Shown here: one piece after another, positions 5,792 to 14,231 of the stretch
Position numbering within the stretch: the stretch's first letter is position 1
How the letters are laid out: every line of letters starts with the position of its first letter
Assembly: GCA_900539765.1 (NCBI GenBank)
Contig: UQDF01000007.1
Coordinates: forward strand, 1 to 51,708
Direction: 5' to 3'
Length of the DNA: 51,708 nucleotides
DNA from: an uncultured Porphyromonas sp.
Lineage (GTDB): Bacteria > Bacteroidota > Bacteroidia > Bacteroidales > Porphyromonadaceae
Position numbers and translations under genes: made by a program
Notes under the pieces: generated by a model
What the model saw: the letters and a program-made list of their open reading frames with translations, nothing else
Databases searched by the model: none
What the model was told of the DNA's origin: nothing

Positions 5792-8629
5792 TTACGCTTT
5801 GCGGGGTGTGAGCTTCTCCTTGAGGTAGTGACCCGTGATCGAGTCGGGACAGGCGGCCACCTCTTCGGGTGTGCCAGCTACCACGAGCTGTCCACCCTTG
5901 TCGCCCCCGTCGGGCCCTAGGTCGATGATGTAGTCGGCGCTCTTGATCACCTCCATATTGTGCTCGATGATCAGCACCGAGTGTCCCTGGTCGATCAAGT
6001 CACGGAAGGCGGCGAGGAGCGTAGATATATCGTGAAAGTGTAGTCCCGTGGTCGGCTCGTCGAAGACGAAGAGCGTGTGCGGCTCATGGTCACGACCCAG
6101 GTAGTAGGCGAGCTTGAGGCGCTGGTTCTCACCGCCCGAGAGCGTCGAGCTGTTTTGCCCTAGCTGTAGGTAACCTAGCCCGACACGTTGCAACCCCTCG
6201 AGGAGACGAATGATCGAGGTAGTCTGGTCGGCTGGGTACTTGGTAAAGAACTCAATCGCTTGGTCCACCGTCATCTCCAGCAGGTCGTAAATGTTAACTC
6301 CGTGGTAGGTCACCTCGAGGATGTTCTTCTGAAAGCGCTTCCCCTCGCACGCATCGCAGACCAAGGTGATGTCCGTCATAAACTGCATCGGCACCTCGAC
6401 GACGCCATCGCCCTTGCACACTTCGCAGCGTCCGCCCTCCTTATTAAAGGAGAAGAAGTAAGGTTTGTAGCCCATCTGCTTTGCCAAAGGTTGCTCAGCG
6501 TACAGTTCACGGATCGGCGTAAACGCATCTATATAGGTGACTGGATTGGAGCGCGAACTGCGCCCCACGCTGTTTTGATCCACGTAGAGAACCTGCTCCA
6601 CGAGGTCAACGTCGCCCGTCAGCATGCGGCTCTGCGCCTCCCGCGGACGTGCATTGATGATGCGCTGCAGCTCCTCCACAAGAAGGTCGGAGATAAGGGT
6701 ACTCTTGCCCGAACCGCTCACGCCCGTGATCACCGTCATGGTAAAGAGCGGTATGTCCACGTCGAAGCCCTTCAGATTGTTCTTATGCACACGATGCATC
6801 GTCAGCTTGCGCTGTACTGGGCGACGATGCTGAGGTACGGGTATCTCCTCGCGCCCTGTCAGATAAGCCGCCGTGTAGCCTGGCGTCTCGGGCGTTATGT
6901 CGCTCGGCTTGCCGTGGTAGATCACCTCGCCACCGAGACGACCCGCATCAAGCCCCATATCAATGAGGTAGTCGGCCGCACGTATCGTCAGCTCGTCATG
7001 CTCCACGACGATGACTGTGTTGCCCTGATCCCGTAGCTCCTTGATGACCGCAATCAGCCGATCGGTGTCACGATCGTGCAGTCCGATGCTCGGCTCGTCG
7101 AGTATGTACATTGAGCCGACCAGGCTATTGCCCAGACGTGTCGCTAGGTTGATGCGCTGGCTCTCACCGCCCGAGAGGGTGTTAGAGCGTCTGTCTAGGG
7201 TCAGGTAACCGAGTCCCACACCGTCTAGTGTGCGTAGTCGGTTGCGGATCTCCTTGAGCGGACGCTCTGCTATCTTAGCCTCCTCGGGGTCCTCTAGCTC
7301 TTGGGCAAAGAAGGTCAATGCCTCACGGATCGACATCTGTCCGATCTGGTGAAAGTTCTTACCCATATAGGTAAAGAGCAAGGCATCTTCCTTGAGTCTA
7401 CCTCCGTGGCAGGCATAGCACTCGCTTTTGCCCCGATAATGCGCTAGGCGCACACGGTTCTGGATCTTGTAAACGTCCTTTTGGAGCATAGCAAAGTAGT
7501 CGTCGATGCCGTAGAGCGACCCTTTGCCCCAACCTCCGCCTTCATGTCCGTGCCAGAGCAGGTCACGCTGCTCCTGCGTTAACTCGGCGTAGGGCGTGTG
7601 GATAGGGAAGTCAAAGCGCTTCGCCTCGTGCATAAAAGCTTTCGCCCACTCGGAAGACTTAGCCCCGCGCCAGCAATCCACACATCCCTCGTAGAGCGAG
7701 AGGCTGTCGTCGGGGATTACCCGCTCAGGGTCAATGCCGAGGATCGAGCCAAAGCCTCCGCAGACGGTGCAGGCGCCCGCAGGGCTGTTGAAGTTAAAGA
7801 GGTCTGGCGTAGGCTCCGTAAAGGTCCGCCCATTTGCCTCAAAGCGTGCGCTAAAGTTGCGCCTGCCCTCGCTGCTCCAGGCTCCATCGCTATCTTGCCA
7901 ACGGAGGGCGCAGGTCTCCCGCCCCTCGTAGAGCGCTATCTCGATAGAGTCCCCGAGACGCGACTCGTAGCTATCGTCACCCGTGCGGACGGTCAGACGA
8001 TCCACGATCAACTGCACCTGCTCCGCCTCACGCAGCTCCTTATTGCTCACATCTTCGATACGATAGATGGTGTCGTCGATGAGGACACGATTGTAGCCTT
8101 GACCCTGCAGGAGCATCAGATGCTCGATGAGACGTCGTCCCTCAGGCGGGTAGAGATCTGCTAGGATGTAGAGCTTGCTATCGATCGGGATCTGGTGTGC
8201 CGCCTCGACAACGTCGGCAGCGGTGTGTCGCTTGACCAGCTCACCACTGATAGGCGAGTAGAGCTTGCCCACACGAGCCATCAAGACACGCAGGTAGTCG
8301 TCGATCTCTGAGGAGGTGCCGACGGTAGAGCGTGGGTTGCGACTGACCACTCGCTGCTCGATAGCGACGGCAGGCGGGAGGTTCTTGATCTGGTCGCACT
8401 CAGGCTTCTTCATACGCATGAGAAACTGCCGTGCGTACGACGAGAGACTATCCACATAGCGGCGCTGCCCCTCAGCGTAGAGCGTGTCGAAGGCGAGCGA
8501 ACTCTTACCCGAGCCACTCAAGCCCGTGATCACGACCAGCTCCCCACGAGGTATGTCGAGGTCTATACCTTTGAGGTTGTTGACACGGCAACCACGGATT
8601 ATGATATCATTGAGGGGACTTCTTTTCAT
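5792..8629 (-). CDS. uvrA: Excinuclease ABC subunit UvrA
   Basis: Damage-recognition ATPase of nucleotide excision repair; 945 residues, the expected size. Two ABC modules are visible: Walker A GLSGSGKSSLAFDTLYAEGQ near the N-terminus and GVSGSGKSTL in the second half, each with an LSGGE signature (TLSGGESQRINLA and TLSGGENQRLKLA). Zinc-finger Cys pairs include CTVCGG, CYACHGG, CEVCKGDG and CDACEG. It is followed at 6 nt by the MerR-like gene. A -7 box lies about 20 nt before the ATG. Confidence 0.98.
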   Translation of the reverse strand: MKRSPLNDIIIRGCRVNNLKGIDLDIPRGELVVITGLSGSGKSSLAFDTLYAEGQRRYVDSLSSYARQFLMRMKKPECDQIKNLPPAVAIEQRVVSRNPRSTVGTSSEIDDYLRVLMARVGKLYSPISGELVKRHTAADVVEAAHQIPIDSKLYILADLYPPEGRRLIEHLMLLQGQGYNRVLIDDTIYRIEDVSNKELREAEQVQLIVDRLTVRTGDDSYESRLGDSIEIALYEGRETCALRWQDSDGAWSSEGRRNFSARFEANGRTFTEPTPDLFNFNSPAGACTVCGGFGSILGIDPERVIPDDSLSLYEGCVDCWRGAKSSEWAKAFMHEAKRFDFPIHTPYAELTQEQRDLLWHGHEGGGWGKGSLYGIDDYFAMLQKDVYKIQNRVRLAHYRGKSECYACHGGRLKEDALLFTYMGKNFHQIGQMSIREALTFFAQELEDPEEAKIAERPLKEIRNRLRTLDGVGLGYLTLDRRSNTLSGGESQRINLATRLGNSLVGSMYILDEPSIGLHDRDTDRLIAVIKELRDQGNTVIVVEHDELTIRAADYLIDMGLDAGRLGGEVIYHGKPSDITPETPGYTAAYLTGREEIPVPQHRRPVQRKLTMHRVHKNNLKGFDVDIPLFTMTVITGVSGSGKSTLISDLLVEELQRIINARPREAQSRMLTGDVDLVEQVLYVDQNSVGRSSRSNPVTYIDAFTPIRELYAEQPLAKQMGYKPYFFSFNKEGGRCEVCKGDGVVEVPMQFMTDITLVCDACEGKRFQKNILEVTYHGVNIYDLLEMTVDQAIEFFTKYPADQTTSIIRLLEGLQRVGLGYLQLGQNSSTLSGGENQRLKLAYYLGRDHEPHTLFVFDEPTTGLHFHDISTLLAAFRDLIDQGHSVLIIEHNMEVIKSADYIIDLGPDGGDKGGQLVVAGTPEEVAACPDSITGHYLKEKLTPRKA

Positions 8630-8649
8630 AGCTACTCCTTTTATCCAAA

Positions 8650-8657
8650 CAAAGATA
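8650..8657 (-). promoter_or_regulatory. -7 box TATCTTTG for uvrA
   Basis: CAAAGATA on the plus strand, 21 bases upstream of the uvrA ATG. It matches TAnnTTTG and supports the chosen start. Confidence 0.6.
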
Positions 8658-8661
8658 CGAA

Positions 8662-8760
8662 ATTAGAGATTAGACCTTAGACCTAGGAGTACTAGAGGCA
8701 CTAGGAGCACTAGCTCTCGACCTCTAATCTCTAACTTCTAATCTCTAACCTCTAATCTCT
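8662..8760. repeat. TTAG-type intergenic inverted repeat
   Basis: The left arm has TTAGAGATTAGACC-like units, a CTAG-rich centre follows (ACTAGAGGCACTAGG), and the right arm has reverse-complement CTCTAATCTCTAAC units. The stop codon of the Ca2+ ATPase lies inside the right arm. The same layout recurs at 13095-13205, 17590-17720, 25085-25160 and 26392-26515, always in gaps between genes. Confidence 0.8.
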
Positions 8761-11439
8761 AGCACCCACGAGATGCCACAGCTCACGTACCCAGAGGACG
8801 AGCGAGGAGACGACGAAGATGATGACCCAGTCGATAAGCTTGAGCCCTGTCACGTTGAAGAACTGCTGTAGCCCTGGCACCTCGACCATCGCTATCTGAC
8901 CTATGAGGATGATCGCAACGATGGTGAGTAGCCCACGGCACCCCTCGAAGTGAAGCGCACTGCGTCCCGTTTCGAAGGCGCGCGCATTGAAGAGGTAGAA
9001 GAAGTGGGTCATCACGAAGATCGTGAAGAGGAGCGTCTGCTCGTATGCTGAGACATGACCCTTCGGGCCGAGCTGCACACCGAGTAGGTCGGTCAACTGC
9101 GTCACATCAGTGCGCTGGAAGATGTAGAGTAGCACCAGTAGCATCGCAAAGAAGAAGACACCCACACCGATGATCTCACGCAGCATCGGTCTATTGAGTA
9201 TGAAAGCATTGCGGTCTCGTGGCTTCTCCTGCATCACGCTCTCAGAGGGCGGTAGCGAGGCGAGTGCCATAGCCGCAAAGGTGTCCATAATCAGGTTAAT
9301 CCAAAGCATCTGTGTGACAGTCAGCGGGGACTCCGTACCCATAAAGGCTCCGCAGAGAACCAGTAGGCAGGCGGTCACATTGACCGTCAACTGGAAGAGG
9401 AGGAAGCGCTGAATGTTTTGATAAAGTGAGCGTCCCCACATCACCGCCTTGCCGATACTACTAAAGGAGTTGTCGATGATCGTAATGTCAGACGCCTCCT
9501 TGGCGACGCTTGTGCCATCGCCCATCGAGAGCCCCACATGAGCCGCACGGAGAGCCGGCGCATCGTTCGTCCCGTCGCCTGTGACTGCCACCACGTGACC
9601 GCTACTCTGGAGTGTCTCCACGAGTCTCTTCTTGTCCATCGGACGAGCCCGAGAGATGATCTTGAGTTCAGAGACACGTGCTAGGAGCTCTTCGTCAGAT
9701 AGCGTTGCAAAGTCTGGTCCCGTGATGATGCTATGCGCCCCATCACGGCTGTCGTCCCAAAGCCCGATCTGACGAGCTATCTCGCGTGCCGTGCCAGAGG
9801 TATCGCCCGTGACCACCTTCACATTGATCCCCGCATCGATACACTCCTGCACCGCTGCAGGCACCTCCACACGGACAGGGTCGGCGATAGCCACTACGCC
9901 GATGAAGTGAAGCTTGCTGGCGGTCAATTGACCCGACTCAATCACCGAGTCACCCTCCTCGACTAGTTGATAAGCAAAGCCCAGCGTACGCATGGCACGA
10001 TGCTGGTACTCGGCCAATTGCAGCTCCAGCTCCTCACGGCTGACGACCGACTCAGCGCATAGGTCGAAGACGATCTCGGGCGCTCCTTTAATATAGAGTA
10101 CCCGCTTGCCTTGCAGTGCTGGCGACGCAACGAGTGTCGCCATATACTTACGCTCTGTGGAGAAAGGCACCTCATCCACCGTCTCCGAATCTTCTCGCAA
10201 AGAGCGATAGTCTACCCCCTGACCATGAAGCCATAGGAGTAGCGCCCCCTCGGTCGGGTTGCCCAGCACTTGTGGGTTGGCTGGGTCAGAGAGGTCGAGC
10301 GAGGCGGTTGAGTTGACCGCAATGCCCTCGTGGAGTAGTGCGTGCGGTGTGTCTCCGTAGAGCTTCATCTCATCGACACTCATTTGGTTTTGCGTTAGCG
10401 TACCCGTCTTGTCGGTGCAGATGACAGTCGTGGCTCCCATCGTCTCGCAGGCGTGCATCTTGCGCACCAGATTATTGGTTCGTAGCATGCGACGCATACT
10501 GTAAGCTAAGCTCAGCGTCACCGCCATCGGCAAGCCCTCTGGCACCGCCACGACGATGAGCGTCACCGCAATCATCAAGGTTTGTAAGATGTATGCCAAG
10601 AATGGTGTCGCCTGCTCTAGAGAACCAAAGAGATCGGTGCCGTTAGCGACAAGGTAAGCGACGATACGTCCTACGACGATGAGGCCCGCGATGCCGTAGC
10701 TCACCCTTGTGACCCACTGACCCAGCCCATCGAGCTGTTCGCTGAGCGGTGTCTTGACATCGTCCTCAATTTGGACCGCTTTAAACACCTTGCCCTGCTC
10801 CGTCTTGTCGCCCACGGCGAGGACCTCGCAGATGCCGTGCCCCTCCATCACTTTGGTTCCTTTCATCACCTGATCGGTAGGGTAGGTAGCACTCTTGTCA
10901 CATTCCTCTGGGTGAACGCTCTTGTTGCATATAGGCTCGCCCGTGAGGGTCGACTCGTCCATCTGTAGCATCGTAGCCTCGAGCAGCTGGCAGTCGGCTG
11001 GCACCTCTTCGCCAGTGCCTAGGCGTACGATATCTCCCACGACCACCTCACGGCGTGGCACCTGCGTCACGTTGCCATTGCGTATGAGGGTCACCAGCTC
11101 ATCGTCATGCACCTGATTGAGGATCGTGAACTCCTTGTCTGCTTGTAGCTCAAAGTAAAAGGCAAGCCCCGTAGCGAGCAGGATCGCCACGAAGATACCC
11201 ACTGGCTCGAAAAAGACCTCGGCACCCTCTCCCAGCCTAAAGTACTCATAGCAGGAGATGCCGATAGAGAGTCCGCCAGCAATCAGTAAGATGATGATCA
11301 GCGGATCGGCAAACTTCTCCAAGAACTGCCGCCATAGGGGAGCTTTCTTAGGAGGTGTCAGTATATTTGCTCCATGCGTCTTGCGACTCTCTAGGACCTG
11401 CGCATCAGTCAGTCCGGTGTAGTGGTGTCTTTCTTCCAT
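8752..11439 (-). CDS. Calcium-translocating P-type ATPase (PMCA-like)
   Basis: Inner-membrane cation pump of 895 residues. It shows an N-terminal cation-ATPase domain (MEERHHYTGLTDAQVLESR), the actuator TLTGEP motif, PEGLP in TM4, the phosphorylation site CTDKTGTLTQNQM, the hinge TGDGTNDAPAL, and a C-terminal set of membrane helices with LWINLIMDTFAA. The family exports Ca2+ from the cytoplasm; the exact ion is inferred from similarity to PMCA-type sequences. ATG 11439 is chosen because an upstream TTG at 11460 lies inside the -7 box. The gene appears monocistronic. Confidence 0.93.
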   Translation of the reverse strand: MEERHHYTGLTDAQVLESRKTHGANILTPPKKAPLWRQFLEKFADPLIIILLIAGGLSIGISCYEYFRLGEGAEVFFEPVGIFVAILLATGLAFYFELQADKEFTILNQVHDDELVTLIRNGNVTQVPRREVVVGDIVRLGTGEEVPADCQLLEATMLQMDESTLTGEPICNKSVHPEECDKSATYPTDQVMKGTKVMEGHGICEVLAVGDKTEQGKVFKAVQIEDDVKTPLSEQLDGLGQWVTRVSYGIAGLIVVGRIVAYLVANGTDLFGSLEQATPFLAYILQTLMIAVTLIVVAVPEGLPMAVTLSLAYSMRRMLRTNNLVRKMHACETMGATTVICTDKTGTLTQNQMSVDEMKLYGDTPHALLHEGIAVNSTASLDLSDPANPQVLGNPTEGALLLWLHGQGVDYRSLREDSETVDEVPFSTERKYMATLVASPALQGKRVLYIKGAPEIVFDLCAESVVSREELELQLAEYQHRAMRTLGFAYQLVEEGDSVIESGQLTASKLHFIGVVAIADPVRVEVPAAVQECIDAGINVKVVTGDTSGTAREIARQIGLWDDSRDGAHSIITGPDFATLSDEELLARVSELKIISRARPMDKKRLVETLQSSGHVVAVTGDGTNDAPALRAAHVGLSMGDGTSVAKEASDITIIDNSFSSIGKAVMWGRSLYQNIQRFLLFQLTVNVTACLLVLCGAFMGTESPLTVTQMLWINLIMDTFAAMALASLPPSESVMQEKPRDRNAFILNRPMLREIIGVGVFFFAMLLVLLYIFQRTDVTQLTDLLGVQLGPKGHVSAYEQTLLFTIFVMTHFFYLFNARAFETGRSALHFEGCRGLLTIVAIILIGQIAMVEVPGLQQFFNVTGLKLIDWVIIFVVSSLVLWVRELWHLVGARD

Positions 11440-11457
11440 AGGTGAGTGTGTATCAAG

Positions 11458-11465
11458 CAAAAGTA
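11458..11465 (-). promoter_or_regulatory. -7 box TACTTTTG for the Ca2+ ATPase
   Basis: Plus-strand CAAAAGTA, 18 bases upstream of ATG 11439. It matches TAnnTTTG and rules against the upstream TTG as a start. Confidence 0.5.
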
Positions 11466-11570
11466 CGAAAAAAAGCCTTGCCTAGAAGCCGCTAGGATAT
11501 ATGGATACTGTTTGGAGCAAGGGCATCTTACGAACTAATGTTGCTCTTTCGGAACACTTCATTTTTTTGG

Positions 11571-11578
11571 TACCTTTG
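11571..11578 (+). promoter_or_regulatory. -7 box TACCTTTG for the DUF4248 gene
   Basis: Full match to TAnnTTTG. It gives a leader of about 75 nt before ATG 11656. An in-frame GTG at 11578 overlaps the box and cannot be the start of this transcript. Confidence 0.6.
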
Positions 11579-11655
11579 TGGAGACGATCGAGGTGACAAA
11601 AAAAAGAAATGCACCTCTGTCGGCGAAACTTTTATACTTACTTCATTTATCTACT

Positions 11656-11922
11656 ATGTCACAGAGTACACAAGATGAGTCGTACCTCTTTTTGGTACGC
11701 GCTTACGGCGTGCAGGAGCTCGCCGTCCGTTACTTCCCCGATGTCTTACCTGCTAGCGCTACCCGCCACCTAACACGTTTGATACGTGGCGATGGCGAAC
11801 TGCTGGACAAGCTCACGCAGATAGGCTATAAGCGAGGATGTCGTATCTACACACCCGCTATGGTGCATCTGATCGTTCGCTACTTAGGATTGCCGCAACA
11901 CTATATCTTTGCGGAGGATTGA
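11656..11922 (+). CDS. DUF4248-family protein
   Basis: 88 residues. The pattern VRAYGVQELAVRYFPDVLP, then ATRHLTRLIRG, GYKRGCRIYTPAMVHLIVRYLG is that of the DUF4248 family, common in Bacteroidales and of unknown function. The family's fold looks like a small helical, possibly DNA-binding domain (inference). Such genes often sit beside HU-like and amidase genes in Bacteroides, as here. Its last 39 bases overlap, tail to tail, the coding end of the lipoprotein gene on the other strand. The start was chosen after the -7 box at 11571. Confidence 0.75.
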   Translation: MSQSTQDESYLFLVRAYGVQELAVRYFPDVLPASATRHLTRLIRGDGELLDKLTQIGYKRGCRIYTPAMVHLIVRYLGLPQHYIFAED

Positions 11923-12441
11923 CCTTGTGCGGAGCCATACGCTCCTCCATATGAGCGTAGTGGCTCCGATCACAATGAGCAGGCCGATGATGAGATAGCC
12001 GATGCGGAGCCTCTGGGCGATACGCTCCATAGGCTGACGCTCCGTCTCGACCTCTTCTTGACGACGGCTCTGCAACTGCGCTGCACGCTCTAGCGTAGTA
12101 CGTTGCTGCGCTACGCTATCTCGCTCCTGGACGACCCGTCTCCGAGCATGCCAGTAGCGTACTGTTATGGCTTGCTTGGGGCACTTCACCCCCAGTAGCG
12201 AGTCGCCAGAGGCTAGCTTGAGCTCGCTCGGCTCTGGTATGATCGTGTCTAGGAGGAGTAGCTCCCACTCCTCTGTCGTGCTATCACGACTACGCTGTGT
12301 AGCATCACACACCGCCAGCTCGCTACGTTGCTGCGACTGCTCCTGAGACTCCGCATTGGAGTGGCGTCGCCTAGCACCACAGCTCAGTAGGAGACAGGCG
12401 GTGAGGATGAGTGCGGTGAGTCGTCTCTTACGTATCCGCAT
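11884..12441 (-). CDS. Lipoprotein with coiled coil and C-terminal membrane helix (spanin-like)
   Basis: 185 residues. The N-terminus MRIRKRRLTALILTACLLLS is followed by CG, a good lipobox with Cys about residue 21. A long Gln/Glu/Arg-rich helical middle (about 95-145) follows, then a hydrophobic helix (about 150-170) and a basic tail. One lipidated end plus one transmembrane end with a coiled coil between could bridge two membranes, as phage u-spanins do; that comparison is structural inference, not homology. The ATG overlaps the end of the holin-like gene by 14 nt, so translation is probably coupled. No named family recognised. Confidence 0.7.
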   Translation of the reverse strand: MRIRKRRLTALILTACLLLSCGARRRHSNAESQEQSQQRSELAVCDATQRSRDSTTEEWELLLLDTIIPEPSELKLASGDSLLGVKCPKQAITVRYWHARRRVVQERDSVAQQRTTLERAAQLQSRRQEEVETERQPMERIAQRLRIGYLIIGLLIVIGATTLIWRSVWLRTRSILRKDIVLRQS

Positions 12442-12640
12442 GATACTTATACTTATAGTCCAGCCCAAGGAGAGCTCCCGCGAAGGTCATCACCTCACCA
12501 AAGGCAACCAGCACGGAGCTGTCGATAACTCCCAGCGGGGGAACTGTAAATCCCGCCACGAGAAGTCCGATGCCTGCGGTCGTGAGGAGTACTGCAAGAC
12601 AGAGCTGCTTATGCCCTTGGGGTCTTATCGTTTGTGCCAT
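12428..12640 (-). CDS. Small holin-like membrane protein
   Basis: 70 residues with two hydrophobic helices (about 10-30 and 37-58) separated by a short turn, IPP-like (PPLGVIDSS), and a charged C-terminus (GLDYKYKYHADT). The motif around GVIDSSVLVAFGE is, as I recall, conserved in small proteins next to amidase genes in Bacteroidales. Size and two-helix topology fit class II holins. It overlaps the amidase stop by 16 nt and the lipoprotein start by 14 nt. Holin activity is inferred from topology and context only. Confidence 0.7.
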   Translation of the reverse strand: MAQTIRPQGHKQLCLAVLLTTAGIGLLVAGFTVPPLGVIDSSVLVAFGEVMTFAGALLGLDYKYKYHADT

Positions 12641-13092
12641 AGGGATAGATACTCTTTGAATGCATCGAAACAGGGACACGCTTTCAGCCATTCGTGTGGC
12701 TCTATGACCCCATTATGGTTTAGATCGGGGCTGAGGTCTCTATGCCCCACGATCTGAGCGTTAGGGTGTATAGCCACCAGTGTCTGGAGTAGCTTGAGCA
12801 TAGCAGCTCGCTGCTCGGGAGTACGTGTATCCCAGGGGGTGCCGTCGGGTCTCAGTCCGCCCTCGTAGCATACGCCTAGGCTACATCGGTTGTAGCCGAT
12901 AGCGTGCGCCCCAGGCATAGAGGGTGGTCTCATCGATTCGATCACACCAGTGCGTGTGATGTAGAAGTGGTATCCCGCCATAGCAAAGCCTCTGGCACGA
13001 TGGTCTTGGTCTAGCTGCCAGGCACTGTAAGTCATATTGCTACGTGTGGCGCTACAGTGGATGACGATATATTTGATGTCGCTTGGTTTCAT
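12625..13092 (-). CDS. N-acetylmuramoyl-L-alanine amidase (T7 lysozyme-like)
   Basis: 155 residues, a single Amidase_2 domain. IVIHCSAT carries the first Zn ligand His (about 12), GYHFYITRTG follows, GHRDLSPDLN carries the second His, and CPCFD gives the Cys ligand near the C-terminus. The domain cleaves the amide bond between MurNAc and L-Ala in peptidoglycan. There is no signal peptide, so export would need a partner such as the holin-like protein that overlaps its 3' end. Downstream of an HU-like gene; a TTAG-type repeat separates the two. Confidence 0.9.
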   Translation of the reverse strand: MKPSDIKYIVIHCSATRSNMTYSAWQLDQDHRARGFAMAGYHFYITRTGVIESMRPPSMPGAHAIGYNRCSLGVCYEGGLRPDGTPWDTRTPEQRAAMLKLLQTLVAIHPNAQIVGHRDLSPDLNHNGVIEPHEWLKACPCFDAFKEYLSLWHKR

Positions 13093-13094
13093 AA

Positions 13095-13205
13095 TAGGGA
13101 TTAGTGGTTAGAGATTAGTAGTTAGAGATTAGAGGTTAGAGGAGCTTTTAGTCTCTCTAGTGTCACTAGAGCCTCTAGGATCTAACCTCTAACCTCTAAA
13201 TTCTA
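13095..13205. repeat. TTAG-type intergenic inverted repeat
   Basis: The left arm has GATTAGTGGTTAGAGATTAG-like units, the centre has CTCTCTAGTGTCACTAGAG, and the right arm has TCTAACCTCTAACCTCTAA. It lies between the HU-like gene and the amidase gene. In related Bacteroides cassettes a tiny 'smalltalk' gene can sit here; none is visible. Confidence 0.75.
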
Positions 13206-13209
13206 GGAA

Positions 13210-13731
13210 CTACACTCCGAGATTATCTTCGTCTTGACCCGTGCCACCTCCTGTCTCGTTGCCTGGAGTAGGCTTGCTAGGATCAGTCCCCTCTGCTGAG
13301 GGTTCGTTGGGCTTCTCATCAGTGTCCGTGGAGAGGCTAACGGGGGCAGCCTTTAGGTAGCTTGCATTGGTCATCTTGTGACGGATTTGCTCGCCTGGAA
13401 CAAATATCACTCTATTGCCATGTATCATCTCCCGCTTAAAGTCCTCGGGCTTGTCACAGGACTTACTGCGTAGGGTCGCTCTAAAGCGTCCTAGATCGCC
13501 TAGCTCTACGATACGACCATTGGCTAGCTCTATGGAGAGCAGCATAGAGACCGTATTCATGACGCTGAGGACGTCGCCGACAGAGATTGCGGAGATCTGT
13601 GAGACCATCTGAGCGATGTCTGTCTGTGAGGTGACCCCGTCATACTTAGCCTGTGCGTAGTACTTGGTCTCCATAGAGCCTGAGGTTACACCTTTTCGAT
13701 TGATTTGCTGGATAGCATACTTGATTGCCAT
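13210..13731 (-). CDS. HU-like DNA-binding protein (Bacteroidetes HU-HIG type)
   Basis: 173 residues. The N-terminus MAIKYAIQQINRKG, then KYYAQAKYDGVTS, VELGDLGRFRATLRSKS and VIFVPGEQIRHK, has the pattern of HU-related proteins found beside amidase genes in Bacteroidales. The last 40 residues are a low-complexity Thr/Pro/Gly/Glu tail. ATG 13731 gives the family's usual N-terminus; the open frame continues upstream through the leader and is not coding. A -7 box at 13960 predicts a leader of about 225 nt. It probably compacts or bends DNA; its link to the lysis-like genes is unknown. Confidence 0.85.
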   Translation of the reverse strand: MAIKYAIQQINRKGVTSGSMETKYYAQAKYDGVTSQTDIAQMVSQISAISVGDVLSVMNTVSMLLSIELANGRIVELGDLGRFRATLRSKSCDKPEDFKREMIHGNRVIFVPGEQIRHKMTNASYLKAAPVSLSTDTDEKPNEPSAEGTDPSKPTPGNETGGGTGQDEDNLGV

Positions 13732-13959
13732 AGTAGATTGATTTTTTGAGTTGATAAAATTTAGTGTGTCTTCCAGAGAGCTTGTCGTAGCTACGGAGAG
13801 ATCTCCTATATATAATGGGTGTCGTGGAGCCTGCCGGCTATGCTCCGAGAGACGACGGTTCGTGTCGTGACCTCTATTGATAGGAGCTGTAGAGCCTAAT
13901 TTTTCTCTACCTGCTGGATCTCTTGACGATCGTGCGGCAGTATCTCTGAGGAGACGATG

Positions 13960-13967
13960 CAAAGGTA
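13960..13967 (-). promoter_or_regulatory. -7 box TACCTTTG for the HU-like gene
   Basis: Plus-strand CAAAGGTA matches TAnnTTTG. It lies 229 bases upstream of ATG 13731, giving an unusually long leader. Confidence 0.5.
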
Positions 13968-14175
13968 CGACACCGACCGAGGGGGGCCTGCTGTCAAGAT
14001 CCTCGAGGGTGCCTCTCAGGATCTAAGCAGACCGCAGACACCTTGTGAGGTGTCGAGCGAGGCGCACGATGTACCGACAGTTTAGTCTAGACAATAGAAG
14101 TGTCACGAGTAGCTCGCATTATAGAGACGTGCTACTCGGGCGGAGATCATCGAAGTCTCCAGGGATGTCAGGTTG

Positions 14176-14212
14176 TTATAGGTCAAGTCGGGGTATGCGC
14201 ATACCCCTATAA
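14176..14212 (-). terminator. Terminator-like palindrome after dacA
   Basis: An 18-bp perfect palindrome (14190-14207) lies inside outer arms TTATAGG and CCTATAA. It starts about 20 nt past the dacA stop. There is no T-run, so it may be a terminator, a processing site or a protein-binding site. Confidence 0.45.
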
Positions 14213-14231
14213 GTCGCTAGGTGTGTCGAGG

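Larger units (their letters stand above)
13732..14231. other. Intergenic: long HU leader and dacA 3' hairpin
   Basis: 500 bases. 13732-13955 is the predicted leader of the HU-like gene, with a hairpin at 13821-13856 (GTCGTGGAGC against GCTCC and ACGAC). 13968-14231 holds no gene that I can support. Near its right edge lies the perfect palindrome GGGGTATGCGCATACCCC (14190-14207). Confidence 0.6.

Noticed and set aside
6188..7036. 282-codon frame on the plus strand
   Set aside because: It is antisense to uvrA, which has full family motifs; the frame is a by-product of codon usage.
11578..11655. GTG start adding 26 residues to the DUF4248 protein
   Set aside because: The GTG overlaps the -7 box TACCTTTG, so it cannot be on the transcript; family similarity starts after ATG 11656.
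13093..13209. A tiny 'smalltalk'-type gene between HU and amidase
   Set aside because: Only a TTAG-type repeat is present; no start with a hydrophobic peptide is visible.
14190..14207. Operator for dacA
   Set aside because: The perfect palindrome is downstream of dacA, not upstream; listed instead as terminator-like with low confidence.
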